64,000 nucleotides of DNA from Mycoplasmopsis canis PG 14 (GTDB lineage Bacteria; Bacillota_I; Bacilli_A; Mycoplasmatales; Metamycoplasmataceae): positions 310,001 to 374,000 of the forward strand of contig NZ_CP014281.1 of NCBI RefSeq assembly GCF_001553195.1, read 5' to 3'. Made by a program: the position numbers and the translations under genes. Below, in pieces: positions 34,810-48,211 of this stretch (the first letter of the stretch is position 1; every line of letters starts with the position of its first letter). Below the pieces are notes generated by a model that was not told where the DNA came from, ran no database searches, and saw only the letters and a program-made list of their open reading frames with translations.

Positions 34810-37800
34810 TTATTTGTTTTTGTTCTTAAATAACAATACCCCTAGTACTAAAGATATTGAACCAAATATTGCTGCTATAGCACTAGCTATATATGTTCCT
34901 GATTTTGATGTATTTTTATCATCATTTGTTTTTTCTAACGATTTGTCAAAAGAATCTTTTGGTGTTTCTTTATTTGTTGTATTTGGTTCTTCATTCGTTT
35001 TCTTATTATCCTCGTTATTTTTAGGTTTCGGCGACTCAACAACACTATTTGATTTATTTTCTAAATCTATCATTTTGTTCTTGACTATGCTAATATTTGG
35101 GTCATTTTTATATGATAAAGTAACTTTAACAACTATTTTTTTATCATCCTTAGAAATTAATTGAACATCGCTAATTATTTTATCTTTATCAATACCTTCG
35201 ACTGAAATATCACTTGCTGTAACATTATTATTTTTTAATAATTTAAGTGAAAAATCTATATCTTCTAATAAGCTCTTTTCAAATTTATTTTTGTCTACTT
35301 CATTAAGAGAATGTTCAATATTAGTTATGTATCCTTTAAATGTGTTTTTACCATCTCCAATATATTGCAAAGGAATGAAAAGTGATGAAGAATTTGTAAA
35401 TGTATGTTCAACTGTATATTCACCAGTTTTTTTATCTATTCTTCTTGAACCATTTGTTCCAACGGGTTTTCCCCCTGTTTCTTTTCCATTTACAAACAAT
35501 TTAGTAATTGCCACCTTTTTCGCATCGTCAAATTCACTAACTAATTCAATTTCAACCCATTTGTCATATGGTAATTCATAATCAAAAGTATAATCCATTA
35601 ACTCTCTGCTGAAACCAAATTTAGTAGAATCTTTTTGTCTTGCTTTTATCGCTAATTGGCCATATGGAGTATCAGTACTAAAAATAACTTCTTCTTCTTG
35701 ATCATCAGAAACTTTTTGTCTTTTAATTACAAATTTAATTCTATTATTGAAGCCTAGTAAGTCAATATTTGTGGTTGCTTTCGCTGTTTTATCAACAACC
35801 TTTAGAGAACTAATTCCTTCTTCGTTAGAAGTACTCATTCCTGAAGAAAGATTCATAATTCCAAATTTTCCCTTTTTATCTAGAAGTTTTTCGCTATCAT
35901 TAGAACCTTTGAAATCATAACTAAAATAGTGAGAAGAATTTTTCTCTAACTTAATTTTGTGAGAAGGGTTTGAATTTGGAGCATCACCGATTTTTGTAAT
36001 TATATTATCTCTATACTCTTCAAATGTAGAGTCTAATCCATCAGATCCGACACCTCAAACTTTAGTAGCGAAGTATGGTAGTGCATCTTTAAATCTCTCA
36101 AATAAATCATACTCATTAACACCGGTAGCCCTTACATCTAATAAGGAATCACCTCAAATAGCATACATCCCACCTAACATTTGAGATGAACCAGATGGAA
36201 TATTTGAATTACCCATTATATTTGCTTCATAATTATCATATATATTTTTGTTATTTAAAAAATCTCCATACGCACTTCTTGAACCTGTTCCATTAGGAAC
36301 CATATAAGTAGGACTATCAAGAGTATTAATTAATTTGTAACCTTCATCATACATCGCTGAAGGATTGGCTCAACCTAGACTCCAAATATTCATCTCCACT
36401 TTATCTTTATACTCTTCTTTTATATGCTTAGAAGCACTTCTTATATGTGTAAAACTACCCCATAACCTAACTTGAATTCCTTTATCAATAAAGTATTTAA
36501 ACATTTCATTTGCAAAGTCATAATATGCATCAGGGCTATCAAAGAATTCATCACAACCTATATGTACTGTTGTTCTAGAGTTTTTATCAAAAATTTTTCC
36601 TTCATTTGTATAATCATCCAAAATTTCTTTAATAAGTTTAACCGCCTCAGGATTTGTGATATCAACATGATCAACTAATGTTCTTTTACCACCAGCGTTT
36701 GTGCCAAATTTTTTAACTGCAAATTCTTTTCAAATTTTTGTAATTGATAAAGCATGAGCTGGAAAATCTAATTCTGGAACAATATTAACACTTAAATCAT
36801 TCGAATCATTCATAAATTTTTTGAACTCATCAATTGTATAGTGGTAATCTTCATTGTGTAGATATACTTTTTTACCATCTATTTCTTTATATTTTGAAGA
36901 TTCAAGTCTTCAACCTGAATATGCATCAAATGATCTCTCTATATCTTTATCTTCTTTTTTATCTGATACATAATCCTCTAAGAAAATTAAATTGTCACTT
37001 AAGTGAACTTGCAGTTCATTCATTTTATATCATGACATTTCTTTAACAACAGCTTTTAAAATATCCATTGAGACCGCTTTTCTTCCTACATCAAATGAAA
37101 ACCCTCTTTTCTTAAATTTTGGATAATCTTTCATTTGACCCTTTGATAGTTCAAAATTCTCATTACTTTTAAGCATTTGTAAAAGTGTTCTTGTAGATCA
37201 AAAAGCACCGATTCTATTTACAGCTTTAATTGTCACATCATTATCAATAATCATTCCATATGTTTCTTCGTCATAACCTGGAATTTGGGTTTCTGTTAAG
37301 TCAAAAACTATATTTCCATTCGTAGTATCCGAATCAGCAAAAGATTTAATTTCTATTTCTTTGTTAAAAATATCTTTAAAATCTAATTTTAATTCATTAA
37401 ACATTTTGTTTAATTTTTCATCCAATTTACCTTTAACAAAAATTTTAAAATCTTTATTTAATTTAAGGTTCTCATTTGAGTTCGAATATCATTCTGCTAT
37501 CTCAACAGCTACCTTTGGTTTTGGGTTTTTATTTTCTTGTTGAACAAATTTTCCAGTTACCTCTAAATTAGAAGCAGGTTTCACTTTATGTTTTTTGCCT
37601 TTTTTATCTGTATAGATAACTAGTAGTTCAACAGTTTTAGATGTGAGTGGTTTAAAAACATTACCCTTGCTATCTATTATTTGTTCATAATCAGCTTGAA
37701 TTTCAATTCTAGAAGAATCAATTTCTTCAGGTAAAGTAATTTTATTACCATCTGTATTAATTGCTGGTCTTCAATCTTGAATTTTTTCTAATACATTATA

Positions 37801-38397
37801 AATGTTGTTTTGAAGGTCCATAGGTTCTGTGTATAATTCTAGTTCCTTCACAGAAATGTTTTTTCATTTTAATTTAGGATTTATGGTTCTACCACTTTCA
37901 CTTCAATTAGTCACTTTAAGCATTACATATCTAGCATTTTCTTTAATTGAAGTAAAATTACCATAGTAAATGGTTCTTCTTAAATTTTGTTCTGACTCAG
38001 TTCATTCAAAAACTTTATTTGCATCATTGTCCAAATTTTCTTTTTGATTAGAGGCAAAAAGTTTAAATCCTGTAATATTATCTCTTTCTAAAAATAATTG
38101 AAATGAGCTAACTTTTTGTTCTGACCCTAGATCAATTATTAAAGTTTTAGCCCCATTTGAAGGATCGCTTTGATTAGTTGCTCATCTTGTATTAAAATCT
38201 CCGTCAACAGCTTTTGATCCATTAAACTCAGTACCGTTTTCGAAATCATTTTGTTCTGTAGATTTTCCTAATGCTATATTTGTGCCATTTTCAGTACCAT
38301 CATTTGTTGTTGGATTAGCAGAAACTAGTGCTAATGGCAACGAGATAACACTAGACATCCCACCACAAATTAATAGAAATTTTCTTTTTAAATTCAT
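34810..38397 (-). CDS. Surface GH20 beta-N-acetylhexosaminidase with discoidin domain
   Basis: 1195 residues. An N-terminal signal segment (LLICGGMSSVISLPLALVSA, no usable lipobox) is followed by an F5/8 type C (discoidin) domain at about 45-180 (VDGDFNTRWATNQSD, LIIDLGSEQKVSSFQL). After a linker comes a GH20b-like domain (about 325-385), then the GH20 barrel: KKRGFSFDVGRKAVSM, NELQVHLSDN, NIVPELDFPAHA and HIGCDEFFDS with the catalytic Asp-Glu pair at about 616-617. The usual HxGGDE has Cys in place of the second Gly. A lectin-like beta-rich domain and a charged Lys/Asn-rich stem precede a C-terminal membrane helix (IAAIFGSISLVLGVLLF). It likely trims terminal GlcNAc/GalNAc from host glycans at the cell surface. 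Single gene with its own promoter (TATAAT at 38432-38437) and terminator. Confidence 0.88.
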
Positions 38398-38761
38398 ATT
38401 CTCTCTCCTGTAATCATTTCCACATATAAAAATTATAAAAATATTTACTTAAAAATAATCGTTTTTAAATAATTCATTCAAAAAGAAAGTAAAAACTTTA
38501 TATTTCCTTAATTAAAAGTGAATTATTCATTCATTTAAAAATAAGATTAATTGCAAAATCAGTGTGCATTTTATTTTGCATTTTGGGATTTTCCTTAGAA
38601 TTCCCAAGTGGTATCAATATTTTCTGCAACTTTATAATCAGTATATTTATTTTCTTTTTTGATTCATCAAAAATACAAATTAATTTTTCTAAATTTGTCG
38701 TTAAAATGTTAATATATCTTTTATTATTTTTGCAAAATTATTTTATTACATGATACAAAAA
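38398..38761. other. Intergenic region upstream of the hexosaminidase gene
   Basis: About 360 bp, AT-rich. A minus-strand TATAAT at 38432-38437 and AGGAGAGAG just before the ATG serve the hexosaminidase gene. A 63-codon plus-strand reading frame (38562-38753) lacks a ribosome-binding site and looks like chance. Nothing else is recognised. Confidence 0.5.
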
Positions 38762-38801
38762 AGAAAGTCATATGCACATTTAACTTGCATATGACTTTTC
38801 T
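38762..38801 (-). terminator. Terminator of the pepF-opp operon (palindromic repeat)
   Basis: AAAGTCATATGCA pairs with TGCATATGACTTT, followed on the minus strand by CTTTTTT. It lies about 70 bp after the last gene of the opp operon. A near-identical hairpin occurs at 29877-29916 in the opposite orientation. Confidence 0.8.
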
Positions 38802-38869
38802 AATTGTATTTACTAGTTAATTTCTTTAACTAATGCTTTAAATTAATTTTTTAAACTTAAAAAAATTTA

Positions 38870-39325
38870 TTATACGAAAGTATGAACTAAAATAAATATA
38901 ATGAATAAACTCATGAAGATAAAAGAATTTAAATAAAAAACAATATTATTTATCATAGGTTTATTAATTTTTTCTTGATTTCTTTTTCTGATCTGTTCTC
39001 TATAAAGTTTCTTTTCCTCTTCTGACATTTTTAACATTTTTCTTTCTTCTTTATATGAACCAACAGATACTTTTGATTCTTTGTATGACTTAGATATTGA
39101 GTTTCAAAAACCTACTTTTAAAAGAAGAATTATTATAAATATTAATGAAGTAACTAATGAAGCTACAAAAAGTATGCTAAAAATGTTTTTAGTTGATGAA
39201 TTGGGAAACCTTACGAAATAAGCAACAACTATAAATGTGAATATAACGATTCCTAAAATAAAAAATGAATAAAAGTGTTTTTTCTTAAATTCATCTTTTA
39301 TATTCGAAAAAATATTTCTAATCAT
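38870..39325 (-). CDS. Small membrane protein at the end of the opp operon
   Basis: 151 residues from the ATG at 39325, which overlaps the oppF stop by 8 nt (AAAATGATTAG); an in-frame ATG at 39367 would give 165 residues. Three hydrophobic segments are visible: FFILGIVIFTFIVVAYFV, FSILFVASLVTSLIFIIILLL and NSFIFMSLFIIFILVHTFV, with a charged loop (KMSEEEKKLYREQIRKRNQEK) between the second and third. Translational coupling suggests a part in peptide uptake, but no family is recognised. Confidence 0.7.
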
Positions 39326-41768
39326 TTTCTTTTTTAACTCATTTATTAAATTGTGATTTTGTACCATAAATAAAATGGTTGTTTTGGGTTGAAACCGGTT
39401 GAGTGAAAGGAATATTTGGGTATTCTTGTTCTTTCATGTAAGCTAGTTCAAATTTAACATCCTTAAATTTCTCGTTTGCATTAGAAATTTTTGGTATTGC
39501 TTTAAATAAATTGATTGTGTATGGGTGGAGAGGTTGTTTATAGATCTCGGTTGTATCCCCTGATTCGACAATTTTACCTAGGTGCATAATTTGGACTCTA
39601 TCAGCTATATATTCAATCATTGATAAATCATGCGCTATAAATACCATTCCAATATTTTTTTGAATACATAAATCTTTTAGTAAGTTAACAACCTGAGCTT
39701 GAATTGAAATATCAAGTGAAGCAATTGGCTCGTCGGCAACAATAACTTTTGGTTCAGTAATTAAAGCTCTAGCAATCACAATTCTTTGACGTTGACCACC
39801 TGAAAATTCGTGTGGATAACGATAAGCAAATTGTTTTAATAACCCAACATCTTCAAGACTCTTATAAATTTTTGTTTTAATGAATAAGTTCTTAATTCTT
39901 AATAATTTTATTGGTTTATAAAGTTTATTAGCAATGTAGCTAATTAATTTATGTTGTTTTCTAGATCATAAATCAAATTTTGAATTACCAAGTAAAATAT
40001 ATGTATTTTCTAGGTCTTTATTTAAGTATTTTAATTCTATATCAAATGAAGCTATACCATTTCATTTATCTTTTACATTTGTATTGTATACTTTAAGATC
40101 AACTTTTGCCTGTTTTAATTCTTGTTCATTTTTTTGGAGTTGTAATTTATCTTTGTTGTTAATATTTTTTATTTTTCTTAACTCTTTATTTTTAGTTAAT
40201 AATTTATTTAAATGATTTTCTTTGTAAAATTCATTGAATTTTTTATGCGTTAAATTAAATAGTTCATTGTTTGATTTTGATAAAGCTCTTAACTTTTTGA
40301 GAAGTTCTGTTTCTTTTTCAATTTCTTTATTTAATAAATTAATTCTTTGAGTAAATAAAGAAACGTATTTATTAACTTCATCTTGATTAATTTTTTTAGC
40401 TTCTTCTAATTCTTTTTTGGCTTGTAATACTGCTTCTTCGTTTTTGATTGATTTTTGGAAGAATTCTTTAATTTCTTGTTTAAAAATACTAATAAAGTTT
40501 TTTAATGATAAAAATATTTGATTTTTATAAGTTTTTTTTCTATCCGCAGAAATTCTAGTATATTCTGAAAAGTCAAATTTATATTGTTGGTTAACAATTT
40601 CTATTAATTTATTTTTATAAGATTTAATACTATTAAAATCATAAGGATTAATATTTAAATCTTTTTCAAAAATTGGAACTGATAAAGTTTCTAATTCTTT
40701 AATAAGTTTTTGCAATTCCTCAAAAGAAAGGTAATTAATTTTTCTTTTATTTGATTTGAATATTTTTTCAACTTTTTTGTTTAATAAATATAGTTTTAAT
40801 TTAAAGTAATAAACTTCTAAATTTCTACCAACAAGTGACTCGTTTTTATTTAATTTTGACTCGTGTTTCAATTCTGAAATTAAATTTTTAATTGAATTTT
40901 TTGATGTTCTGTAGTCTTCAAATCAGTTTATTATAGAATCTTTCAGTTGAACGAATGATTCTTTTCTTGATTCTTTTAAATCATAAAATTTTTGAGTTTT
41001 TTTGTTTAATCTTAATGCTTTTAAATAATTTTCTTTAGCTTTATCGTAAGCTATTTCATCAAAATCAATTTCACCTTTTTCTAATTTTTCTTTATGTTCT
41101 TCATAAAGTTTAATAAGGTTATCTGAATTTGTATATAGATCATTTATTATAGTTGAATTGTTTTTATTTTTTTCCTCAAGAAATGAAAAATAAGAGTTAA
41201 ATTTATCGTCAAATGATGTTTCATCATTATCAAAAGATGTTTCTGATAAAATCTTTCTTCATTTATCACTAAAAGGTTTAAGTAATGAATTTTGAATTTT
41301 TAAATTTTGTAATTTAAATTTTAAAACTGTTTCTAAAAATGTATAGTGAAAATGATCTTGAACTGATTCTCAATTTTTGTTTATTTCTTTAACTTTATTT
41401 TTAATTATTTTATTAACAATAAGAGGTTCTTTTAATATTGAAAATATAGTGTTTTGACCATTTAATGCCGCCATTGGGTCTTGAAAAATCATTTGAATAT
41501 TTTTTCTCATGAATTTTCTTGTTTTTTTGGAAATTCTTTTACCAGAAATTAATTTGCCTTCTAAACGAACAAATCCGTTAAAGTCGTCATATAACCTTAA
41601 TAATGAACGACCGATAGTTGTTTTACCTGATCCAGATTCGCCGATTAATCCAACAATTTCGCCTTCTTTAACATCAAAAGTAACATCATCTACAGCTTTA
41701 TTAACATGTCCTTTGTTAACAAAAAACTTTTTTAAATTTGTAATTTCTAAAATTGTTTTTTTACTCAT
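39318..41768 (-). CDS. oppF: Oligopeptide ABC transporter ATP-binding protein OppF with long insert
   Basis: 816 residues, more than twice the usual 310-350. Walker A GESGSGKT (about 43-50) and the Q-loop IQMIFQDPMAALNGQ are followed by about 500 residues rich in Lys, Glu, Asn and Leu that look like coiled coils. Then come the signature EFSGGQRQRIVIARAL (about 655) and Walker B VIVADEPIASLD, H-loop IAHDLS and the OppF tail PLHPYT. All ATPase residues are intact, so it should power peptide import with OppD. The insert sits between Q-loop and signature and must loop out of the fold. Its start overlaps oppD by 8 nt. Confidence 0.93.
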
Positions 41769-42825
41769 TTTCGTTAAATACCTTTCTGAAGCTTTCTAAT
41801 CTTGCTTCTAATTCAGATGATAGTTGTACTTTAGGTGCATCAGGGTGCAATAATCATGATGCTGCCGCATGTGTTTCAGAAATTTGGAAAAGTGGCGCTT
41901 CTTTTATAAAATCAATCTCTAATGCATATTCATTTCTTGGGGCAAAAGCGTCACCTAGTGGTAAATTATTCATATCTGGAGGTGTACCTTTTATTGAATA
42001 AAGTCTGTCTTCTTTGTTTTCAGGAATTGCGGAAATCAGAGCTCATGTATAAGGATGTTTTGGTTCGGTAAAAATATCTTTTTTAGTTCCTTTTTCAACA
42101 ATTTTTCCTGCATACATAACATAAATATAGTCACAGAATTTTGCGACAACAGAAATGTTGTGACTAATTAAAATTATTGAAATATTCATTTGCTCTCTTA
42201 TTTCATCAAATAAAGCAAGAACCGAAGCTTGAACTGTAGGATCAAGAGCTGTGGTAGGTTCGTCAGCTATAATTAAACTTGGTTTTAAAGCTACAACCAT
42301 TGTTATAACAACACGTTGCTTCATTCCTCCACTTAATGTATTATGTGGATACATATCAAAAACAGCTTCTGGATTTCTGATTCCAAATTTATCTAATAAA
42401 CCAACAAGATATTCTCTTTTGGCCATATAAGTTTTTTTAGATCATTCTTTGTTTTTATTTAAAGCATCTAAAAGTTGTTTTCCAATTTTTCTTGTCGGAT
42501 TTAAGGATGTAAGCGGATCTTGAGGAATATAACCAATTTTATGTCCGCGTACTGTTTGTCAAAATGATTCTTTTTTACTTTTTAGTAAGTCAGTATCACT
42601 AATTTGCATTTTATCTGCAGTAATCAAAGAGTTTTCGTTAATATTTAAAAACGATTTAGATGTAACAGATTTCCCTGATCCAGATTCACCAACAATACCA
42701 ATTATTTCACCTTTACCAATTTGTAAATCAACACCTCTAACGATATTTATGTATTTATTTCTTTTTACTTTAAAACTAACTTTTAGATTTTTTACATCTA
42801 ATAATATTTCTTTTTTATTTTCCAT
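41761..42825 (-). CDS. oppD: Oligopeptide ABC transporter ATP-binding protein OppD
   Basis: 354 residues. Walker A GESGSGKS, Q-loop IGYIPQDPLTSLNP, signature TLSGGMKQRVVITMV, Walker B LIIADEPTTALD and H-loop LISHNISVV are all present; the C-terminal GTPPDMNNLPLGDAFAPRNEYA is the OppD/F extension, although the usual Cys cluster for an iron-sulfur site is missing. It pairs with OppF under the OppB/OppC membrane pair. AGGAG precedes the ATG at 42825. Confidence 0.95.
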
Positions 42826-42834
42826 AAATATCTC

Positions 42835-44148
42835 CTATCTTGATTTAATAATTTTCGGATCTAAAGCATCATGAACACCTAATGCTATAAAGTGTAATGA
42901 TACTGAAATTGAAAGTAATATTAATGAAGGTAATAATAATACTCAAACATTAACAGCAGCTTCTGCAGGAGCAGAAGATATAATTTTTCCTAAGTTTGCA
43001 TTGTCAGATTGGAAGAAACCAAGGAAGGCAAGTGATGAAACTGAAAGAATAATTGAAGGTATTGAAGCAACATAACTTGTTGCAATTTTACCAATAATTG
43101 ATGGTAATGCATGCTTGTAAATTAATCTTGCCTTTGAAGCACCGATTGATTGAGAAGCAGTAATAAACTCTGAATCTTTTACTGTAATTATAAATAATCT
43201 AGTTCTTCCGACAGACCCAACTCAACCAACAAACACAAGAGCAAAACCGAGTGTAAGATCAGTTGTTCCGAATAAAGTTGCGAATAATAATAATCAAATT
43301 AATGTAGGTGGAGCTGAAAAAATATCAATTAAACGCATAATCACAGTATCAATTGCAGTCCCGACATGGAACCCTAAATAAGAACCAATTGCTACACCTA
43401 TAATTGTTTGTAATGTTGCGACAATTAATGCTAATCTAATCGCTCTTCAAGTTCCAATTCAACTTTGAGTTCAAATATCTATACCGCTATTTGTAGTACC
43501 TAAAAATGTTTTTAAATGTATTTGTGGATTTGCTTCTAGTGCTTGTGCATAGTATTTTTTAGCTTCTGCAGCAGTTATATTTAAAGGAATTTTAGATTCC
43601 TTAAATATAATGTTAATACTATCTACTTCATGTCATTTGTAAAAATCAATGAAACGAGTACCTGATTCAAGATTATATGAAATATATTGAGCTTGATCAA
43701 ATTCTGCTCACAAATACCCTCCGTAATTGTTTGGGTTTGCTCAGAATCTTGCGTTTGCCGAAAAATCTCTATCACTTAAAACAAAATCTGAATTTATTTT
43801 ACCACTTCATAATGACGGAAGAGATTTAACAAACGAAGAACCTGTTTTAGTTGATTGACCAATTTTATCCCCAATCAAATTCAATTGAATAGTATTTTCA
43901 ACTGAATTATCAGCATTGTAAGGTGAATATGATGAAACAACTAAAGAAGTAATTAAAACAATAAGGAAAACTATTAAAAATAGCACTGATGGTCAACTTA
44001 AAAAGAATCTTTTAAAAATTTCAATAACAAGTTTTTTAGGCTTACCGGCAACATTTGAAAAATTGTTTGTTTTTGGAGCAAAATTAAAAGGATTTTCTAT
44101 GTTATCAATATTTAATTTGTATTTCTTATTAAAGTCCTTTGTTGTCAT
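42835..44148 (-). CDS. oppC: Oligopeptide ABC transporter permease OppC
   Basis: 437 residues. A first membrane helix (SWPSVLFLIVFLIVLITSLVV) is followed by an extracellular region of about 150 residues, longer than in most OppC. The permease core has five more helices and the EAA loop ITASQSIGASKARLIYKHALP. The ATG at 44148 lies inside the end of oppB (20-nt overlap) behind a GGAGGT site. Confidence 0.93.
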
Positions 44149-45313
44149 TTTTACCTCCTTCTTGTTTTATTCTTTTGAATTCAATGTTTCTTCTATATGA
44201 CATTAAAAACATTTGATAATAACTAAATCCTGATTTAGATGAATATTTAATTCTAGGATCTAAGATTGTATATGATACATCAACAACTATTGTTGTCATT
44301 ACACCTAAGAATGTAAAGAATACTGTATTAAACATAATTATATTAATTTCACCGTTAGGGAATGATTGAGCAATTATCTGTGATGTCCCTGGAATTGATC
44401 AATATGTCTCAATAACTATACCACCAGTTAATAAACCTATGTATGACGGAATTAAAAGGGCAGCTAAAGGTATTGAAATATTTCTTAAAACATATTTAAA
44501 GAAAATTTCTATTGTTCCTAACCCTTTTGATTTGGCTATAAGAACATAATTTGATGTCAACACAGTAATAACTTGATTACGTGTATATGTAATATATGAT
44601 GAAAGCGAACCTAAAACAATAATTAAAATAGGTGGCAATCATGAAATAAAAATTTGTCCTGAACTATAAACTTGAGAGTTTTGTTCACTATAGGGGTTGA
44701 TAAAGCTAGGGGTTACATTCAGTTTTAATAGTAAAGATATTAATATAGGAGCAATAATGAATGATGGTAGTGCTATAAAAAATAATGAGAAAGCATTTAT
44801 ACCAGCATCAAATAAAGTTCCTCTTTTATAACCTGCAACAATTCCTAAAGCAATACCTAAGATTGCGCTTATAAAGAAAGCTGGAACAGTTATTATTACT
44901 GATAATTTTAAATATTTAAAGAATAATTCTGATATAGAGTTTGTTTGTGTTCTTTGAAATATTTTTTCATCATAAGGTATACCGAATGGATTTTCTTGAT
45001 TTGTAAAAATATCAGATAGTCAATATCAAAATCTTGTTAAAGGATTAATTTTGTAACTTGTTCAAATATCCTTGAATTCATCATATCTTCCCTTTCAACT
45101 TGCAGGAAGAAAATGATACTTAACTGAATCATTAAATAGTTTTTCCAATAATTCTTTTGTCGAATTAGAATTACCACTACCTTGCGTTGAATTGTGTGCT
45201 TGCTCAACAAATGGATTAATAGCAAATTGTGCGGTTAAAACATAAACGACAAAAACAATAATTAGCAAGGTTAGAATAGCAAAGCCAATACGTTGCAAAA
45301 TGTATTTAAGCAT
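44129..45313 (-). CDS. oppB: Oligopeptide ABC transporter permease OppB
   Basis: 394 residues. MLKYILQRIGFAILTLLIIVFVVYVL is the typical OppB first helix; further helices and the EAA motif LIAKSKGLGTIEIFFKYVLRN follow. Together with OppC it forms the membrane channel for peptides. It starts 64 bp after oppA and overlaps oppC. Confidence 0.93.
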
Positions 45314-45377
45314 TTTATTTCCTTTCGTATAAAAACAATAAACAATTAACCCTAAAGTTAATTGTATAGTTGTTTAA

Positions 45378-48188
45378 TTATTTTTTAACTAAGAATGAAG
45401 ACATATCTTCGAATGAATGTAATATTTCAGGAACAATGTAATTTGGGTTAACAAGTGTGTTTGATACTGAGTTTTGTAATATTGCTAAGTAAGGGTTAAC
45501 TGTAACTCCAACAATATTCATTGTTTCTGATGTTAATTTAATTAGTTCATCTTTTGAAAAACTATTTGCACTATCTGAATTTAATCATAATAAGAATTGT
45601 GAAGATAATTCACCAGCTGATACATATTGTTTTGTATCTTGTTCACGATCTATTTCAACTAATTCTAATGCTGTATCAGATGATCCTTCTTTTACTTTAT
45701 ATTCACCTAAATAGTTAGAAAAATCATATAAATATTTATTTGATAGTTTTCCTCATTTTTCAAGTGGAATTGAAAGTTCAAAGTTTTTTAATTTAATAAA
45801 TTCTTTTAATTTTTGAGCAGCCTTAACTAATGTAGGGTAAGCTGATTCTAATTTAGCTTTATAACTTTCGTCTGAAGCAATATTTGCTAAGATTGGTAAT
45901 AATTGGAAGTTTCATGATTTCCCATCTAATGAACCATTAAGTAGTTCATAGTCAGTTGATCATCCAACAATTTTCGTTGCAGCAGGATTATTAACGTAGT
46001 AACTTAATAATTCATCTCTATTAGCAACTTTTCTAAATTCTACTTGGAATCTTTCTGGATATAAAGAATTAAGTACATTAACTTGTTTTTCTGTTGCTAA
46101 CTTAATTTTAGCGTTAAAGTTTATAAATCTTGAAATAACTGTAAATTTAATTTTTGAGTTATTAGGATCACTATCTAAGTTAGGGTTTTGTTTGTAAAAT
46201 TCGTCAATAATTTCTTTGAAACGAGCTTTTAATACTTCAAATGCTGCTGATTTATATTTATCACTTGATTGAGCACCAACTGAGTTATTTTCTGATTGTC
46301 TTAATTCAGTACCTAATGATCCGCCTAAATCAACTCTTTGATTTGTATTTCTATCAACAACAAATAATTCATTCAATTCATCAGCATGATATCTTGGAGA
46401 ATTTGTTGTATCATTTGCATCTTCTTTAATTTTTAAATCTGGAGCTGCACCTGTTAATCATGCATGAACCGCTTCAGGTGAACCCGCTTCTTTTGCTGAT
46501 TCGTCTCAATTAATTACTGCTGATAAAATGTTTCTTACTTCAGCAGCTGCACCTGTTGTTGCATTAACTAGAACATTGTGAGCATTACCTGCTTTAACAT
46601 CGTTTAATTCAGCTCCTCACATTAATTTTGAAAAAGCATTATTTACGTATTGTGCAGAGTCTTTATCGTTGTGAGCGTAATTTGGAACTAAAGCATTAAA
46701 GTAATATCCGATTGTTGACTTTGTTTCTTTGCTTTGTGATTTTGATAAACCAAAAACTTCTTTTTTAGCTCTTATTTGTGCTTGAGTATTTGGATCTAAT
46801 TGTGAAAATGAAATTCTTGATGTTTCACCTGCTCTAAATGAGTTAAAATCTTCAACCTTAAATGCGTCAGCATCAACTACTGCACTTTTATAAACGTTTT
46901 CAATAACTTGTAATCTACCTGGATGATTTACATATTCTTGATCTTTGTAGTGTTTATTTAAAAGTCATTTTTCTGAAAGGTCATTAGCAGAATATCCTTT
47001 ATAGTAATATCTTCCGGCATATAAAGTTGTATTATTGTTTAATCCATATCAATAAACCCCTGAGTCTTTAGCAAGATTTGTTGCTTTAGCTATTTCAGGC
47101 GCAACTGTTGATTCTTCTGAACTATTTACACCAGCAAAATTTCTTAATGAAGAAATATTTTTATTTGTTTCATCGATGTATTGACTTGGGGCAGGAACGA
47201 ATTCATAATTACCATAAAGGATGTTTTTAAAGAATTCCACAAAGTTTGAAGAAAGATTTGCATCCTTTCTTTGAAATACTAAATAATTTTTTCCGTCTTC
47301 AGATTTTAATGCTTCATTTTTGTCGATAAGTTTATCAAAGTCAATATTGTATAAATTGAATAAATATTTATTTGTGTATGAATTTTCTTTTTTAAATACT
47401 GACGAATTATCAGGAATTAATTTTTTAGCTTGTTCATCAATTTCGGCGTTTCCACCATTTTTGTGACGAGCTGTTGTATCTTGTGTTAAATAAGTTCTTA
47501 CAAGACCATAGTAGAAGTCTTTTGCAACAACATTATATTTTGTTTTTTCTCCGTTTGAGTTAACTCAAAATGATGTTTCATCAACCTCTACTTCAAATTT
47601 TGAAGCTTTGTCTAAGTCTGTGAAAAATTGTGGGTTGTTAATTGATTTTGCATCACTACTTGTTAAAGCAATATTTGATGATGCGTAATATTTTCCTTCA
47701 ATGGTAGGAGCTCCTAAAGCATCTGTTTTATCATTATCATATACTTTTACTTCATCTCCGATTGTTAATTTAATTGATTTAGCATAATCTAATTTTCATT
47801 TGTTTGTTGAAGGTTTTACAACAAATGTTTTTGTAACTCTATCAATTTTGTTGCTTGCTAATTCTGTTTTTTCTTCAAACTCTGGCTTACCTTCTGATTC
47901 TTGTCTAAATAATAAACCATATGTTGTTATTTCAGGCCCTGCTTGTCATGATCCTGAACTATACGAAGCATCTGTTTGCCCTCTTCTTTGTGAATAAATT
48001 GAATTGTATTTAATACGATAAATTCCTCTATTTGCAAAATTTGCAAATGTACTTGTTACACCATCACCACTTTCAGAATTACTTGTATGTGATACAGCAC
48101 CATTTCCACTTGGTGTACATGCGATAGCTGTAGCAGGTACAGCTAATGAAGCAAAAACGCTTCCTAATAATAAAAATTTTCTTTTCAT
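45378..48188 (-). CDS. oppA: Oligopeptide-binding lipoprotein OppA
   Basis: 936 residues. Signal peptide and lipobox (VPATAIAC) anchor it outside. The size and the position before oppBCDF identify it as the peptide-binding component; the sequence itself is divergent (for example YYFNALVPNYAHNDKD and the C-terminal half with FQLLPILANIASDE). Mycoplasma OppA proteins are often large and may also act as adhesins or ecto-ATPases; no clear Walker motif is seen here. It starts 23 bp after pepF with no terminator in between. Confidence 0.85.
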
Positions 48189-48211
48189 AATTTTCTCTTT
48201 TCTTTTTCTCT

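Noticed and set aside
38562-38753. Small plus-strand gene of 63 codons
   Set aside because: No ribosome-binding site, a composition typical of chance hydrophobic frames in AT-rich DNA, and it lies in a promoter region.
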